NCBI GenBank assembly: GCA_023415235.1
Contig: JAEZLP010000043.1
Coordinates: 1-64,000 of the forward strand
Length of the DNA stretch: 64,000 nt
Source: Bacillota bacterium
GTDB taxonomy: Bacteria > Bacillota > Clostridia > Peptostreptococcales > Anaerovoracaceae
Reading direction: 5' to 3'
Shown here: piece by piece, positions 8,450 through 17,681 of the stretch
Position numbering within the stretch: the first letter of the stretch is position 1
Layout: every line of letters begins with the position of its first letter
Notes under the pieces: model-generated
Told to the model about the DNA's origin: nothing
Seen by the model: only the letters and a program-made list of their open reading frames with translations
Database searches by the model: none
Made by a program: the position numbers and the translations under genes

Positions 8450-9619
8450 CTAAGCTTTTACTTTGCGCTTCGTGATTACATCAAGGGCAACCGCAGCAAC
8501 TACTACAAAGCCCTTAACAGCCTTCTGCCAGTTGGCGTCGATTCCCAGAATGGACATTCCGTTGTTCATAACTCCCATGAAAATCGCGCCGATTACGGAA
8601 CCTCCCACCGTACCGGTTCCGCCGTAGGCGGAGGCTCCGCCGATGAAGCAGGCGCCGATGGCGTCCAGCTCATACATATCGCCGAGGCTCGGTGCAGAGG
8701 AGTTGAATCTCGCGACGCAAACAAGGGCTGCAATTGCACAAAGGAAACCCATATTCGTGTAAGCGAAGAACATCATCTTTTTGGTGTTTACGCCGGAAAG
8801 TCTTGTTGCTTTCGCATTGCCTCCCATTGCGTAAAGGTATCTGCCGGGAACGGTGTTGTTGGTGAAGTAGGAGTACACCAGAACAACCACTGCAACCAGA
8901 ATCAGGACTACCGGGAATCCCTTATAGTTGCCCAGGAGATACGAGAAGTACATGATCGCTGCACTGATGACGACCAGCTTTGTCACCAGCACGGACAGAC
9001 TTTCAACCGTATAGCCTTTTTTAATTTTTTTTGCTCTTCCCGTTATTTTCAAAACGGAGAAGGCGATGCATACGATTGCCGCGACCACAAGGGTGACCGC
9101 AAGCAAAAATGCGTTGTTGTCCGTCTTGGGAAGAAAGCTTGTGAAATACCTCAGGTATGTATCGGGATACGGCGCCAGTGTCATTCCGTTGAGTATGACC
9201 TGGGCAATACCGCGCCAGAGCAGCATTCCTCCCAAAGTTACAATGAATGGCGGTATTCCTACGTAGGCGATGCAATACGCTTGAATGGCTCCGATTCCGG
9301 TGCCGACCAAAAGGCATATGATGATCGTCAGGTACACATTCAAATGCATATTGATGATCAACGTTCCCGCTACCGCTCCGGTGAGAGCGATTACAGCGCC
9401 GACAGAAAGGTCGATGTTACCGCCGGTGAGAATGCAAAGCAGCATTCCCGTGGCGAGAATCACGACGTAGCTGTTCTGGGCAATAATATTGGATACGTTT
9501 TGTGGTTTTAAGAGAGAACCCTTTCCGGCTGCAGTAATCAAAACCTGAAAAAGAATAATTGCTACGATTAATGCAATCAGCATGGTGTTCTCCTTGAGGA
9601 AGCTTTTAACTCTTTGCAT
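8450..9619 (-). CDS. xylH: Xylose ABC transporter permease
   Basis: Membrane subunit of a ribose/xylose-type ABC importer (BPD_transp_2 family). The protein is a string of hydrophobic helices, with the family stretch [11 protein letters not shown] near residue 60 and [15 protein letters not shown] near the C-terminus. I choose ATG 9619 ([11 protein letters not shown]), which has GGAG seven bases upstream. The longer frame back to 9703 runs deep into xylG and adds a basic, non-membrane tail. The protein is then 389 residues, like other XylH. It overlaps the xylG stop by 14 bases, suggesting translational coupling. Confidence 0.92.
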   Translation of the reverse strand: MQRVKSFLKENTMLIALIVAIILFQVLITAAGKGSLLKPQNVSNIIAQNSYVVILATGMLLCILTGGNIDLSVGAVIALTGAVAGTLIINMHLNVYLTIIICLLVGTGIGAIQAYCIAYVGIPPFIVTLGGMLLWRGIAQVILNGMTLAPYPDTYLRYFTSFLPKTDNNAFLLAVTLVVAAIVCIAFSVLKITGRAKKIKKGYTVESLSVLVTKLVVISAAIMYFSYLLGNYKGFPVVLILVAVVVLVYSYFTNNTVPGRYLYAMGGNAKATRLSGVNTKKMMFFAYTNMGFLCAIAALVCVARFNSSAPSLGDMYELDAIGACFIGGASAYGGTGTVGGSVIGAIFMGVMNNGMSILGIDANWQKAVKGFVVVAAVALDVITKRKVKA

Positions 9620-11162
9620 TTTCATTCTCCATCTTATTATTTTCCCGCATGATGCAGGACATGATCGCTTCCTGAGTTGCCTCTTCCCTTGGAAATTCTG
9701 CAATCATACGTCCTTCATACATGACAAAGATACGGTCGCTCATTCCGAGGATCTCCGTCAGCTCAGAACTGATGAGCACCACAGATTTCCCCTCCGCAAC
9801 CAGCCGATTAATAATTGAATAGATTTCGTATTTCGCACCCACATCGATGCCTCTGGTGGGTTCATCAAGTATCATAATTTCCGGATCGGCAAACATCCAT
9901 TTGCTTAACAGCACCTTCTGCTGGTTTCCTCCGGACAAATTTTCCACATTCTGCATTACTGTGGGACATTTTGTATTCAGTTTATCCTTATATTCTTTCG
10001 CAACCAGAATTTCCTTGTCTTTGTCGATTACATTGTGGCTGCTGACTTTATCCATCTTTGCCATCGAGTTGTTCACATAGACCGGATTGGAAAGAACCAG
10101 TCCGTCTCCCTTCCGATCTTCCGTAACGTAGGCCAGTTTTGCATCGATGGCCTGCCTGACGCTGTTGAGTTTTACTTCTTTTCCGTTAATCTTCAGCGTG
10201 CCGCTGATATTTGACCCGTAGCTTTTTCCAAATATGCTCATGGCCAGCTCCGTTCTTCCGGATCCCATAAGCCCACTGATCCCGACTACTTCTCCCCTTC
10301 TAACATTAAAGTTGACTCCGTCGCAGACCTTGCGTTCTGCGTAGAGAGGATGATAAACCGTCCAGTCTTTGACCTCCATAGTGACTTCCCCGATGTGAGA
10401 TTCCCGCTTCGGATAGCGGTCTGTGATCTCACGTCCGACCATGCCTTTTACGATACGTCCTTCATTTATATCGTCCTTCCCCTTGACAAGGGTTTCAATG
10501 GTGGACCCGTCCCGAAGGATGGTGATTTTGTCCGCCACATATGCAATTTCGTTCAGCTTGTGGGAAATCATAATAGACGTCAACCCTTTCTTTTTCAATT
10601 CCAGCAAAAGATCCAGCAGATGTTTGCTGTCATTTTCATTCAGGGATGCTGTTGGCTCGTCAAGAATGAGAAGCTTGACATTTTTGCCGAGGGCCTTGGC
10701 GATTTCAACCATCTGCTGCTTGCCAACCCCGATATCCTTGATCAGGGTATGGCTGTTTTCATGCAGCCCCACGGTTTTTAAAAGTTCATCCGCTCGCGCA
10801 AAGGTCTTATCCCAGTCTATCGCATATTTTTTTCCGTTTTCGTTCCCCAGGAACATGTTTTCCGCAATGGTCAGGTACGGAACCAGTGCCAGCTCCTGAT
10901 GAATGATTACGATTCCCAGCCGTTCGCTGTCTTTAATCGTTTTAAATTTACAAATCTCACCATTATATGTAATGTCTCCGTCATAGCTTCCGTAAGGGTA
11001 GATTCCGCTCAGTACATTCATCAGGGTCGATTTTCCCGCTCCGTTTTCTCCAACCAGCGCGTGAATCTCACCCTCTTCCACCGTAAGGTTTACATTATCC
11101 AGTGCTTTTACCCCAGGAAAGGTCTTGGTGATATTCTTCATTTCCAGCATTATATTCGCCAC
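9606..11162 (-). CDS. xylG: Xylose ABC transporter ATP-binding protein
   Basis: Duplicated ATPase of the sugar importer, 518 residues with two ABC cassettes. The first has Walker [10 protein letters not shown] and LDEPTASL. The second has the shortened GLMGSGRTE in place of Walker A, the signature LSGGNQQKV and LDEPTRGID, as usual for the ribose/xylose class. The start is a GTG at 11162 with GGGAGG seven bases before it. It is separated from xylF by about 145 bases containing two hairpins, so its expression relative to the binding protein is probably lowered by attenuation. Confidence 0.93.
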   Translation of the reverse strand: MANIMLEMKNITKTFPGVKALDNVNLTVEEGEIHALVGENGAGKSTLMNVLSGIYPYGSYDGDITYNGEICKFKTIKDSERLGIVIIHQELALVPYLTIAENMFLGNENGKKYAIDWDKTFARADELLKTVGLHENSHTLIKDIGVGKQQMVEIAKALGKNVKLLILDEPTASLNENDSKHLLDLLLELKKKGLTSIMISHKLNEIAYVADKITILRDGSTIETLVKGKDDINEGRIVKGMVGREITDRYPKRESHIGEVTMEVKDWTVYHPLYAERKVCDGVNFNVRRGEVVGISGLMGSGRTELAMSIFGKSYGSNISGTLKINGKEVKLNSVRQAIDAKLAYVTEDRKGDGLVLSNPVYVNNSMAKMDKVSSHNVIDKDKEILVAKEYKDKLNTKCPTVMQNVENLSGGNQQKVLLSKWMFADPEIMILDEPTRGIDVGAKYEIYSIINRLVAEGKSVVLISSELTEILGMSDRIFVMYEGRMIAEFPREEATQEAIMSCIMRENNKMENENAKS

Positions 11163-11192
11163 GAAAAATCCTCCCTTTTAAGCTAAGACAAA

Positions 11193-11219
11193 GTTCAGAG
11201 GAGCTTTCGGCCTCTGAAC
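11193..11219 (-). promoter_or_regulatory. Second hairpin between xylF and xylG
   Basis: A 9-bp stem, GTTCAGAGG (11193-11201) with CCTCTGAAC (11211-11219), lies 31 bases upstream of the xylG start and downstream of the terminator-like hairpin at 11253-11285. It has no U-tract and may protect the 5' end of the downstream message. Confidence 0.45.
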
Positions 11220-11252
11220 GCCCAAGGCTGCTATCCGCAGCAAGGCTGTCTT

Positions 11253-11285
11253 AAAAAATTGGCAGGCGGTTATTCGCCGCCCGCC
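11253..11285 (-). terminator. Attenuating terminator between xylF and xylG
   Basis: On the minus strand GGCGGGCGG and CCGCCTGCC form a 9-bp stem (one G-T pair) with a 7-base loop, followed by AATTTTTT. It lies just after the xylF stop. A partial terminator here is the usual way to make binding protein in excess over the membrane complex. Confidence 0.75.
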
Positions 11286-11307
11286 ATAGCCTTTTCATTC
11301 AGGTCAA

Positions 11308-12399
11308 TTACTGAATATCAGCTTCGGTGTAGTAACCGCTGTCGATCAGCAGTTCTTTATAATTGTCTACTGTGCAGACAACAGGAGCGCAGAGGTAGGA
11401 AGGAACGATTCCGACTCCGTTGTCATAGGTTTCGGTGTCATTGATTTCGGGATCTCCGCCCTTAACGATGGAGTCTACCATTCCTACAACACTCTTAGCA
11501 AGAGTACGAGTATCCTTGAATACGGACATGCTCTGGAGTCCTGCAATCATGTTCTTGGTGTTGGCCTTGTCGCAGTCCTGACCGGTGATGATCGGCATAT
11601 CATCCTTGGTATATCCTACGGATACCAGCGCTGTAGTTGCTCCCAGCGCGGTGGAGTCGTTGTTGCACATTACTGCGTCAAGCTTCTTTCCCTTCGGGCT
11701 GTAGCCTACGGAAGTGATGATGTTCTCCATACGGGTCTGGGCATTTTCTGATTTCCAATCTGGAGTGGAAACCTGAGCCTGAGTGGTCTGACCGGAAGGT
11801 ACTACTACTACGCCGCTGTCAATGTAGGGCTGCAGAATGCTCATTGCTCCGCTGAAGAAGAATGTTGCATTGTTGTCGGCCGGATCTCCGGTGAACAGTT
11901 CGATATTGAAGGGGCCTTTCTGGTTTTTAAGATCTAAAGCAGTTTCTATGTACTGTCCCTGCATCACACCGACCTGGAAGTTGTCGAATGTAGCATAGTA
12001 GGAAACGGCGTCGCTGTTCATGATCAGTCTGTCATAAGCGATGACCGGAATTCCTGCCTCTTTCGCAGGCTTCAGTACTTCTGTCAGAGAGGATCCGTCG
12101 ATTGCTGCGATTACGAGAACCTTGCAGCCTTCTGTGATCATGTTTTCAATCTGGGCTACCTGTGTGGGGATATCATTGTCTCCGCCGTACTGGAGGTCAA
12201 CCTGATATCCGGCTTCTTCCAGCATGGCTTTCATGTAGTCACCATCCTGGTTCCAGCGCTGCAAGCTCTTTGTCGGCATGCTGACACCGATCATGACGGC
12301 TTCTTCTTCTTCCCCGCCACTGGCCGGTTCAGAACCACCGCAGGCTACCAAGGACAGCGCAAGGGCGAGAACCAATAATAAGGCAATCTGTTTTTTCAT
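11308..12399 (-). CDS. xylF: Xylose-binding lipoprotein
   Basis: Extracellular substrate-binding subunit of the xylose importer, 363 residues. The N-terminus is a lipoprotein signal with lipobox LVAC (Cys20), followed by a short acidic linker and a periplasmic-binding-protein fold of the ribose/xylose (Peripla_BP_4) type. The downstream xylG, xylH, xylA and xylB and the promoter-proximal operator argue for xylose as ligand; a related pentose cannot be excluded. It is the first gene of the operon, expressed from the promoter at 12472-12501. Confidence 0.9.
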   Translation of the reverse strand: MKKQIALLLVLALALSLVACGGSEPASGGEEEEAVMIGVSMPTKSLQRWNQDGDYMKAMLEEAGYQVDLQYGGDNDIPTQVAQIENMITEGCKVLVIAAIDGSSLTEVLKPAKEAGIPVIAYDRLIMNSDAVSYYATFDNFQVGVMQGQYIETALDLKNQKGPFNIELFTGDPADNNATFFFSGAMSILQPYIDSGVVVVPSGQTTQAQVSTPDWKSENAQTRMENIITSVGYSPKGKKLDAVMCNNDSTALGATTALVSVGYTKDDMPIITGQDCDKANTKNMIAGLQSMSVFKDTRTLAKSVVGMVDSIVKGGDPEINDTETYDNGVGIVPSYLCAPVVCTVDNYKELLIDSGYYTEADIQ

Positions 12400-12437
12400 T
12401 TTTTCTCTCCTTTTCTTTTTGATCAGTTTATTAAATT

Positions 12438-12464
12438 ACTTTTTGAAAACTATTTTCTAAAAGT
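12438..12464. promoter_or_regulatory. XylR operator at the xylF promoter
   Basis: A 27-bp near-perfect palindrome with the pattern AC-TTTT-N2-AAAA-N3-TTTT-N2-AAAA-GT begins eight bases past the -10 box, covering the transcription start. The same spacing pattern recurs at 13900-13926 in front of xylR. This position fits repression by the ROK protein XylR in the absence of xylose. Confidence 0.75.
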
Positions 12465-12471
12465 TGGTATA

Positions 12472-12501
12472 ATAATATCACTCGCCGCAAATAGTTGTCA
12501 A
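12472..12501 (-). promoter_or_regulatory. xylF operon promoter
   Basis: On the minus strand TTGACA (12496-12501) and TATTAT (12472-12477) are 18 bases apart. The operator palindrome follows immediately. This is the only convincing promoter in the 334 bases between xylF and xylR. Confidence 0.78.
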
Positions 12502-12643
12502 CATGGTTTTTTTAATTTCACCTTCACTTTTTTAACCTCTTTTTTGTGCCGCCAATCCGCGAAAGGGCTTTTTCACGGGGAAACATCAGCAAGGATTCCC
12601 GCTGCGCGGTCCGACTTTGTAAACCCGTATTACTAATAAGAAA

Positions 12644-12669
12644 GGCCGGAGAAAAAAAATTCTCCGGCC
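12644..12669 (-). terminator. xylR terminator
   Basis: Perfect 10-bp stem GGCCGGAGAA (12644-12653) with TTCTCCGGCC (12660-12669), downstream of the xylR stop codon. On the minus strand it is followed by TTTCTTATT. Confidence 0.78.
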
Positions 12670-12733
12670 CATATTTATTGTTCCGTCATTTCCACATTTT
12701 TATTTTGACTTTGATTTTTATCAATATAAATTT

Positions 12734-13861
12734 TCATACCGTCCTTTTAAAATCGTCCGCAAAGTGCAGCGCGGTTCCGATTGCGCTAGCATTTGTGGTG
12801 TAATTGCTGAGATGCAGATAGTCAGCGTTGGTGTCAAATACGCTCATTTCGATGAGCCGGTCCTTGATGGTTTCAAAGTAGTCTCCGATGTACCGGGCAA
12901 GGGTGCCTCCCAGGATGATTTCACAGTCCAGGAGAGTGCGGATATTGTTGATTCCCATGCATAAGTAGGTGATATATTCCTCCCATACTGCCTTGCAGGT
13001 TTCGTCCCCCGATTTGAGTTTTTCAAAGAAGGTGTCCACTTTGCGTTCTTTCCCGCATGCCAGCACGGAAGTGGATACATAAGCCTCCAGACATCCCGAT
13101 TTTCCGCAGGCGCATGGTTTCCCGCCCTGAACCACGGTCATATGTCCGAATTCGCAGCCTCTGTTGTTCATACCTGTGTAAAGCGTTCCGTTATAGACAA
13201 AAGATCCTCCCACACCTTCCGATACGCTTAAAAAAGCAAGGGAACTCAGATTCTTTCTGCTGTGGAGCTCTGCAAACCCTCCGGCGTTGGCGTCGTTCTC
13301 AATAAAGGTTTTATATGCGATGTACCTGGTCAGGCAGTCAATAGGAGTATGGCGGGTTTTTAATGTGGGAGCGTTGATCAGGTTCCGCTTGTCCTCGCTC
13401 AGCACTCCGGGAATTGAGATTCCCACTCCCAGAACAATCAATGGATTGATTCCCATTTTTTCCACATAGCTTTCTATCTCGGCGGCGAGGAATTTGCCGT
13501 AGCGGTCCGTCGGTTCGAAATCATGCTCCAGCCGTTCGATCGGATGGGGATTGCCCTTCAGATCAATGGCCAGAATGTTGATATGGTCCATTTTGATTTC
13601 AACCCCGATCACCATTCTCGCATCGGGGATCACGGAAATTTTCTTGGCCTTTCTGCCGCCGCTGGATTCGAATTTCCCTGCGTATCGCAATAGTCCCATG
13701 TCGAAAAGCTCCGAGAGGTTCTGGCTGATCGTGGGCAGACTTAGGCCCAGGTCACGGACAAGATCCTGCTTGGCAACCTTGCCATTTTCGTAGATATACC
13801 GATATACCTTATTCCTGTTAATCAGTTTCAAGTCTGTTGTTGTTGATGTTGTTCTCTTCAT
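12734..13861 (-). CDS. xylR: ROK-family xylose repressor
   Basis: A 375-residue regulator with an N-terminal winged helix-turn-helix (about residues 10-75, including NRNKVYRYIYENG) and a ROK sugar-kinase-like domain. The zinc-binding motif CACGKSGCLEA and the preceding CEFGHM are both intact. XylR proteins of this type release DNA when xylose is present. It lies directly upstream of the xyl operon and in the same orientation. The start at 13861 has only a distant GGAG, so the start is less certain than the rest. Its promoter carries a copy of the operator, implying autoregulation. Confidence 0.9.
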   Translation of the reverse strand: MKRTTSTTTDLKLINRNKVYRYIYENGKVAKQDLVRDLGLSLPTISQNLSELFDMGLLRYAGKFESSGGRKAKKISVIPDARMVIGVEIKMDHINILAIDLKGNPHPIERLEHDFEPTDRYGKFLAAEIESYVEKMGINPLIVLGVGISIPGVLSEDKRNLINAPTLKTRHTPIDCLTRYIAYKTFIENDANAGGFAELHSRKNLSSLAFLSVSEGVGGSFVYNGTLYTGMNNRGCEFGHMTVVQGGKPCACGKSGCLEAYVSTSVLACGKERKVDTFFEKLKSGDETCKAVWEEYITYLCMGINNIRTLLDCEIILGGTLARYIGDYFETIKDRLIEMSVFDTNADYLHLSNYTTNASAIGTALHFADDFKRTV

Positions 13862-13899
13862 ATTTATATATACGCTCCAGGAGTAAAATTACAGAAATC

Positions 13900-13926
13900 A
13901 GTTTTGTAAAATACTTTTGTAAAACC
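13900..13926. promoter_or_regulatory. Second XylR operator, upstream of xylR
   Basis: AG-TTTT-GT-AAAA-TAC-TTTT-GT-AAAA-CC has exactly the TTTT-N2-AAAA-N3-TTTT-N2-AAAA layout of the xylF operator. It starts nine bases past the xylR -10 box, so XylR bound here would repress its own gene. Confidence 0.65.
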
Positions 13927-13934
13927 GATATCTT

Positions 13935-13963
13935 ATTATAATCCTTCTTTTTTAGAAAAACAA
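13935..13963 (-). promoter_or_regulatory. xylR promoter
   Basis: On the minus strand TTGTTT (13958-13963) and TATAAT (13935-13940) are 17 bases apart, about 75 bases before the xylR start codon. Confidence 0.6.
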
Positions 13964-14060
13964 GCGATTATTTTTTCACTCAAGAATCGCTTCTTTTCTC
14001 AATCGGGCTTCCATGCTAAAATATAACTATTGATTACAGTCGGAAGGATGGAGGGAAATT

Positions 14061-15446
14061 ATGGCCTTTGGATTTTTTAAAAGGAGTGAAACGGTCGATG
14101 TCATTTTCAAGGGGGGCCAAATCTATACACAGAACTCTGATTACCCTTGGGTTGAGGCCGTAGCATGCAAGGACGGGCTGGTGTTTGCCGTTGGCGATTA
14201 CGAAGATCTGGAAGAGCTGGCAGGAAAGCATACCGAAATTGTGGATTTGGACGGATGTTATATGCTTCCGGGGTATATCGATACCTGCGGCCACCCTGCC
14301 ATAAACGTATTTCGGAACTCATGCCTGTTTCTTGAGGCCGGCGATCTCGACGAAACAATCGCACAGATTTCAGCCTATGCATCGAAAAACGAAGAAGCCG
14401 ACATCCTGTTCGCGTATGGCTTTGACGAAGATATTATGAAGGGCCTGGACCCGGAGCGGGCCAGAGCGCTTCTTGACTCTGTCGGCACGGAAAAACCGAT
14501 AGTGGCTCTTGGGAGAAGCGGTTTTCATTGGTTTTGTCCAACACAGCTGCAACCGAGATTGTCAAGGCGGCCGCCGAGGAAGATCAAGTCTCTTCGGTTT
14601 CCCTCAAACTATATCCTGGGCGTTCTTGATCCTCTCGATCTGGATACACTGCCCGAAGCCGTCCCGGCCATGATGGGGGAATACTGCAAGAGGGGCTTCA
14701 CCTCGGTCTTTGACTGCGGCGCTCCCGATTTTTTCGCCTCGGTCTTTCAAAATATGATGGTACATCTTTATCAGGAGGGGATGCTGCAGCAGCGAATCTA
14801 CGGCTCCCTGCTGGTCACCCGCGATATCAATCCCAAGGCGGTCATGCAGAAGCTGGCCCAATTCCGCACCAACTGCGCGGAGCTCAACGGACTGATCAAT
14901 TTCAGAACTCTGAAGCTTATCGTTGACGGGGAAGGAGAGTCAAGAGTACTTTCCCGGGACGGATTGCGTGAGCTTTGTATGGAGGCGGGAGATCGGGGAT
15001 TCGATGTCCATATCGACGCCGTGGGAGAAGCAGCTGTCAACGATGCGGTTGAGGCGCTGAGCGCAACCAGATCCGCGGGATATAAGAAGAATGCCTTTGT
15101 GATTGCACGGGATCTCCGGGAGCCGGTTTCCGATCCGGAAGAATTGGCAGACGCCTTCGCCCGGTATGACATCAGCGAAACCGATCTTACTTCGGGTACA
15201 TGGGATGACCTCTGGGCCTGTATTAAAAACGCAAGGACGCCGGAGGAGGCGGTGGACATGCTGACCGTAGACGCCGCCATGCAACTGGGGACCGGAGGCG
15301 GTTCCATCGAAAAGGGCCGCTATGCGGACTTTGCCGTCTTTGATACAAATCCGCTAGAAGCACAGTCGCTGGATGATTTTAAAAACCTTCGGTCGGTAAT
15401 GACGGTCATCCATGGATCCATCGTATACGGTTCCGATTTTATCTGA
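14061..15446 (+). CDS. Amidohydrolase-3 (YtcJ-like) family protein, probably inactive and locally frameshifted
   Basis: A 461-residue member of the YtcJ-like amidohydrolase family, with MLPGYID near residue 68 and a typical C-terminal TVDAAMQLGTGG...GRYADFAVFDTNP. Two oddities argue that it is damaged or non-catalytic. The first metal motif reads DTCGHP where active members have an HxH. The protein is about 70 residues shorter than usual, with the segment that should hold the later metal His and Asp missing after about residue 340. In addition, 14531-14611 is readable in another frame as VLSNTAATEIVKAAAEED, which fits the family better than the in-frame residues. The start has GGAGGG at good spacing. 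The substrate is unknown. Confidence 0.6.
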   Translation: MAFGFFKRSETVDVIFKGGQIYTQNSDYPWVEAVACKDGLVFAVGDYEDLEELAGKHTEIVDLDGCYMLPGYIDTCGHPAINVFRNSCLFLEAGDLDETIAQISAYASKNEEADILFAYGFDEDIMKGLDPERARALLDSVGTEKPIVALGRSGFHWFCPTQLQPRLSRRPPRKIKSLRFPSNYILGVLDPLDLDTLPEAVPAMMGEYCKRGFTSVFDCGAPDFFASVFQNMMVHLYQEGMLQQRIYGSLLVTRDINPKAVMQKLAQFRTNCAELNGLINFRTLKLIVDGEGESRVLSRDGLRELCMEAGDRGFDVHIDAVGEAAVNDAVEALSATRSAGYKKNAFVIARDLREPVSDPEELADAFARYDISETDLTSGTWDDLWACIKNARTPEEAVDMLTVDAAMQLGTGGGSIEKGRYADFAVFDTNPLEAQSLDDFKNLRSVMTVIHGSIVYGSDFI

Positions 15447-15453
15447 TATTTTT

Positions 15454-15484
15454 AAACCCCATGAGACAGCTCATGGGGTTTCTT
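15454..15484 (+). terminator. Terminator after the YtcJ-like gene
   Basis: Perfect 12-bp stem AAACCCCATGAG (15454-15465) with CTCATGGGGTTT (15470-15481), ACAG loop. It begins eight bases after the stop codon. Confidence 0.8.
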
Positions 15485-15596
15485 ATTGACATAGAATGCC
15501 GATTTTTGTACATACTAAACAGAACTGGCAGGGGAACGCGTTACGTTTTATTTCCGTTGCGTTTCACCAAAGAAATGAAACAGAAGGAGGTATTTT

Positions 15597-16268
15597 ATGT
15601 TTCGACATGAAAAGCAGCTATTAAACCCTGTAAGGGTTGAAAAAGCGAATCCCCAATATGCGGTTCTGCTTCAGGAGCAGCTAGGGGGAGGCAATGGGGA
15701 GCTGAAAGCGGCCATGCAGTATATTTCCCAAAGCTTCCGCGTTGCGGATCCGGAAATCAAGGATCTGTTCCTGGATATCGGAGCGGAAGAACTGTCCCAC
15801 ATGGAAATGGTCGCCCAAACCATCAATATGCTCAACGGGCATCAGGTGGATTATGAAAAGGTAAGCGCCGGTGAAATTGAAACCAATGTGCTTTCCGGCT
15901 TGGCCCCCTTCCTGATCAACTCTTCCGGTCATCCCTGGAACGCCGATTATGTTACCGTCACCGGAGATCTGTGCGCCGACCTGCTGTCGAATATTGCGTC
16001 GGAGCAGAGGGCAAAGGTGGTGTACGAATATCTGTACCGGCAAATCGACGACAAATATGTAAAGGAAACCATCGACTTCCTTCTCAACCGGGAGGAGGCG
16101 CACAACGCACTTTTCCGGGACGCTTTCAACAAGGTCCAGAACACCGGCTCCAACAGAGACTTCGGTGTGACAACGGATTCCAAGCTGTACTTCAATCTTT
16201 CCACTCCGTCAGGCAGCGACGCTATGAGGAGCAATATGAACGTAAATCCGCCCAGCTTCAGCAATTAA
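15597..16268 (+). CDS. Manganese catalase family protein (CotJC-like)
   Basis: A 223-residue ferritin-like four-helix protein of the dimanganese catalase family, which destroys hydrogen peroxide. Metal ligands are readable: E35 in NGELK, E65 and H68 in AEELSH, E136 in SEQRAK, and the E166/E167 and H169 group in NREEAHN. The length is between spore-coat CotJC (about 190) and full manganese catalases (about 270), and no long C-terminal extension is present. The ATG follows GGAGG. It stands alone between two terminators, so it is probably a single-gene unit. A role in the spore coat or in peroxide defence of an anaerobe are both reasonable. Confidence 0.88.
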   Translation: MFRHEKQLLNPVRVEKANPQYAVLLQEQLGGGNGELKAAMQYISQSFRVADPEIKDLFLDIGAEELSHMEMVAQTINMLNGHQVDYEKVSAGEIETNVLSGLAPFLINSSGHPWNADYVTVTGDLCADLLSNIASEQRAKVVYEYLYRQIDDKYVKETIDFLLNREEAHNALFRDAFNKVQNTGSNRDFGVTTDSKLYFNLSTPSGSDAMRSNMNVNPPSFSN

Positions 16269-16302
16269 AAATCCAGAAAAAAGAACATCCTTATGAACAA
16301 GC

Positions 16303-16341
16303 GCAGCCAGGCCGGTCAGCTCTGGCTGCTTTTTCTTTTTT
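16303..16341 (+). terminator. Terminator after the manganese catalase gene
   Basis: Stem GCAGCCAG (16303-16310) with CTGGCTGC (16322-16329), an 11-base loop, then TTTTTCTTTTTT. It overlaps the last codons of the convergent amidohydrolase gene. Confidence 0.8.
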
Positions 16342-17521
16342 CGTTGCTGATGCTGTGTTCCTCGGCGCGATAAATGACTTCTCCGTTGATGATGGTATAG
16401 AGCGCCTTCGTAAATACTTCCATGGGATTGCCGTTGAATATGGCGATGTCGGCGTCCTTGCCGATCTCAAGGCTGCCGATCCTGTGGGAAACTCTGCAAA
16501 TTTCGGCGGGATTTATGGTTATAGCCTTCAGCCCCTCTTCAATCCCCAGCCCCTCCTTGGCTGCGAATCCGGCGCAAATGGGAAGATACTGGATTCTCGA
16601 AACAGGGTGGTCGGTGCAGACCGACACCTTGACCCCATGCTTGTGAAGAATGCCTGCCGTTTTGAAATCCATATACTGGACTTCGATCTTGTTTCTGGAC
16701 GCCAGAGTGGGTCCGATGATTGCAGGAAACCCGGAGGCAGCGATCTCCTCTGCAATGAGATGACCCTCGGTGCAGTGGTCAAGGGTCATGTCCAGATCAA
16801 ATTCCTTTGCAATCCGGATCGCCGTCATAATGTCGTCGGTTCTGTGGACATGAGCCTTTAAAGGGATCTCTTTTTTTAGCACCGGCATCCAGCATTCCAC
16901 CTTGAAATCCACGGAAAAATCATCTCCGTTCTTTTGCGCTCTCTCCTTATTCTTTTTATATTGGACCGCGTTGAATATTTCTTCCCTGAGCATAGCTGCC
17001 GAGGTCATCCTGGTTGTGGGTATGACGCCCAAGCCGTTGTAATTGCTTTTCGGATTCTCTCCGAAGGCCACCTTCATGGCCGCCGGTTCAAGCAGGATCA
17101 TATCCTCCATACAGCGTCCGTCCGCCTTCATGAACACAAACTGTCCTCCCACCACATTGGAACTGCCGGGGCCAACCATCATGCCGGTAATGCCCGCGCT
17201 TATAGCGTTGTGAAAGGCGGAATCCATGGGATTGATCGCATCCATACCGCGGATATACGGAGTGATAGGATCTTTCGTTTCATTGCAGTCGTCCCCCTCC
17301 AAGCCCTTTTTTTCCTCGGTGATCCCGATATGGCAGTGGGATTCGATCAGACCCGGCATTACCCAGCATCCCGATGCCTCGATGATTTCGGAAAGCTCCT
17401 TTTCGTCCGCTTGAATTTGGGGACCGATCTGAGCAATTTTGCCGTCCTTGATCAGTAAATTGCCCGGGTCATAGGTGGCGCCTGCCATTGTCAGTATCTT
17501 GCCGTTCTTTATCAATATCAT
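16316..17521 (-). CDS. Metal-dependent amidohydrolase
   Basis: A 401-residue amidohydrolase of the imidazolonepropionase/dihydroorotase superfamily. The full metal set is visible: HCH in ESHCHIG near residue 62, later His in KAHVHRTDD and TLDHCTEGH, and the Asp of CTDHPV near residue 300. A standard GKDADIAIFNGNP segment closes the beta-sandwich domain. COG1228-type members hydrolyse cyclic amides, N-acyl or dipeptide substrates, and the exact substrate cannot be told. It is convergent with the catalase gene and shares that terminator region. A second amidohydrolase lies 1 kb away on the other strand but is not closely similar. Confidence 0.85.
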   Translation of the reverse strand: MILIKNGKILTMAGATYDPGNLLIKDGKIAQIGPQIQADEKELSEIIEASGCWVMPGLIESHCHIGITEEKKGLEGDDCNETKDPITPYIRGMDAINPMDSAFHNAISAGITGMMVGPGSSNVVGGQFVFMKADGRCMEDMILLEPAAMKVAFGENPKSNYNGLGVIPTTRMTSAAMLREEIFNAVQYKKNKERAQKNGDDFSVDFKVECWMPVLKKEIPLKAHVHRTDDIMTAIRIAKEFDLDMTLDHCTEGHLIAEEIAASGFPAIIGPTLASRNKIEVQYMDFKTAGILHKHGVKVSVCTDHPVSRIQYLPICAGFAAKEGLGIEEGLKAITINPAEICRVSHRIGSLEIGKDADIAIFNGNPMEVFTKALYTIINGEVIYRAEEHSISNEKRKSSQS

Positions 17522-17609
17522 ATGGTACCCTTTTCCTTTTATATTTTCAATATTAGTGAATATTATGGATGATTCTGCGGAGAATATTTATTCCAGGAAA
17601 CAGAAGCAT

Positions 17610-17639
17610 AAAAAAAACTGAAGTAGTTTTCACTACTCC
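17610..17639 (-). terminator. Terminator of the DLRN repeat gene
   Basis: On the minus strand GGAGTAGT (17632-17639) pairs with ACTACTTC (17620-17627), GAAA loop, followed by AGTTTTTTTT. It lies 43 bases beyond the stop of the small repeat protein. Confidence 0.8.
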
Positions 17640-17681
17640 AAGTTTTTCAGGACTTCAAATAATAACGCTCAATCCGTATGT

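Noticed and set aside
14061..15446. Calling the YtcJ-like gene a pseudogene outright
   Set aside because: The overall frame is intact with good expression signals; the damage is local and could be sequencing error, so it is left as a questionable gene.
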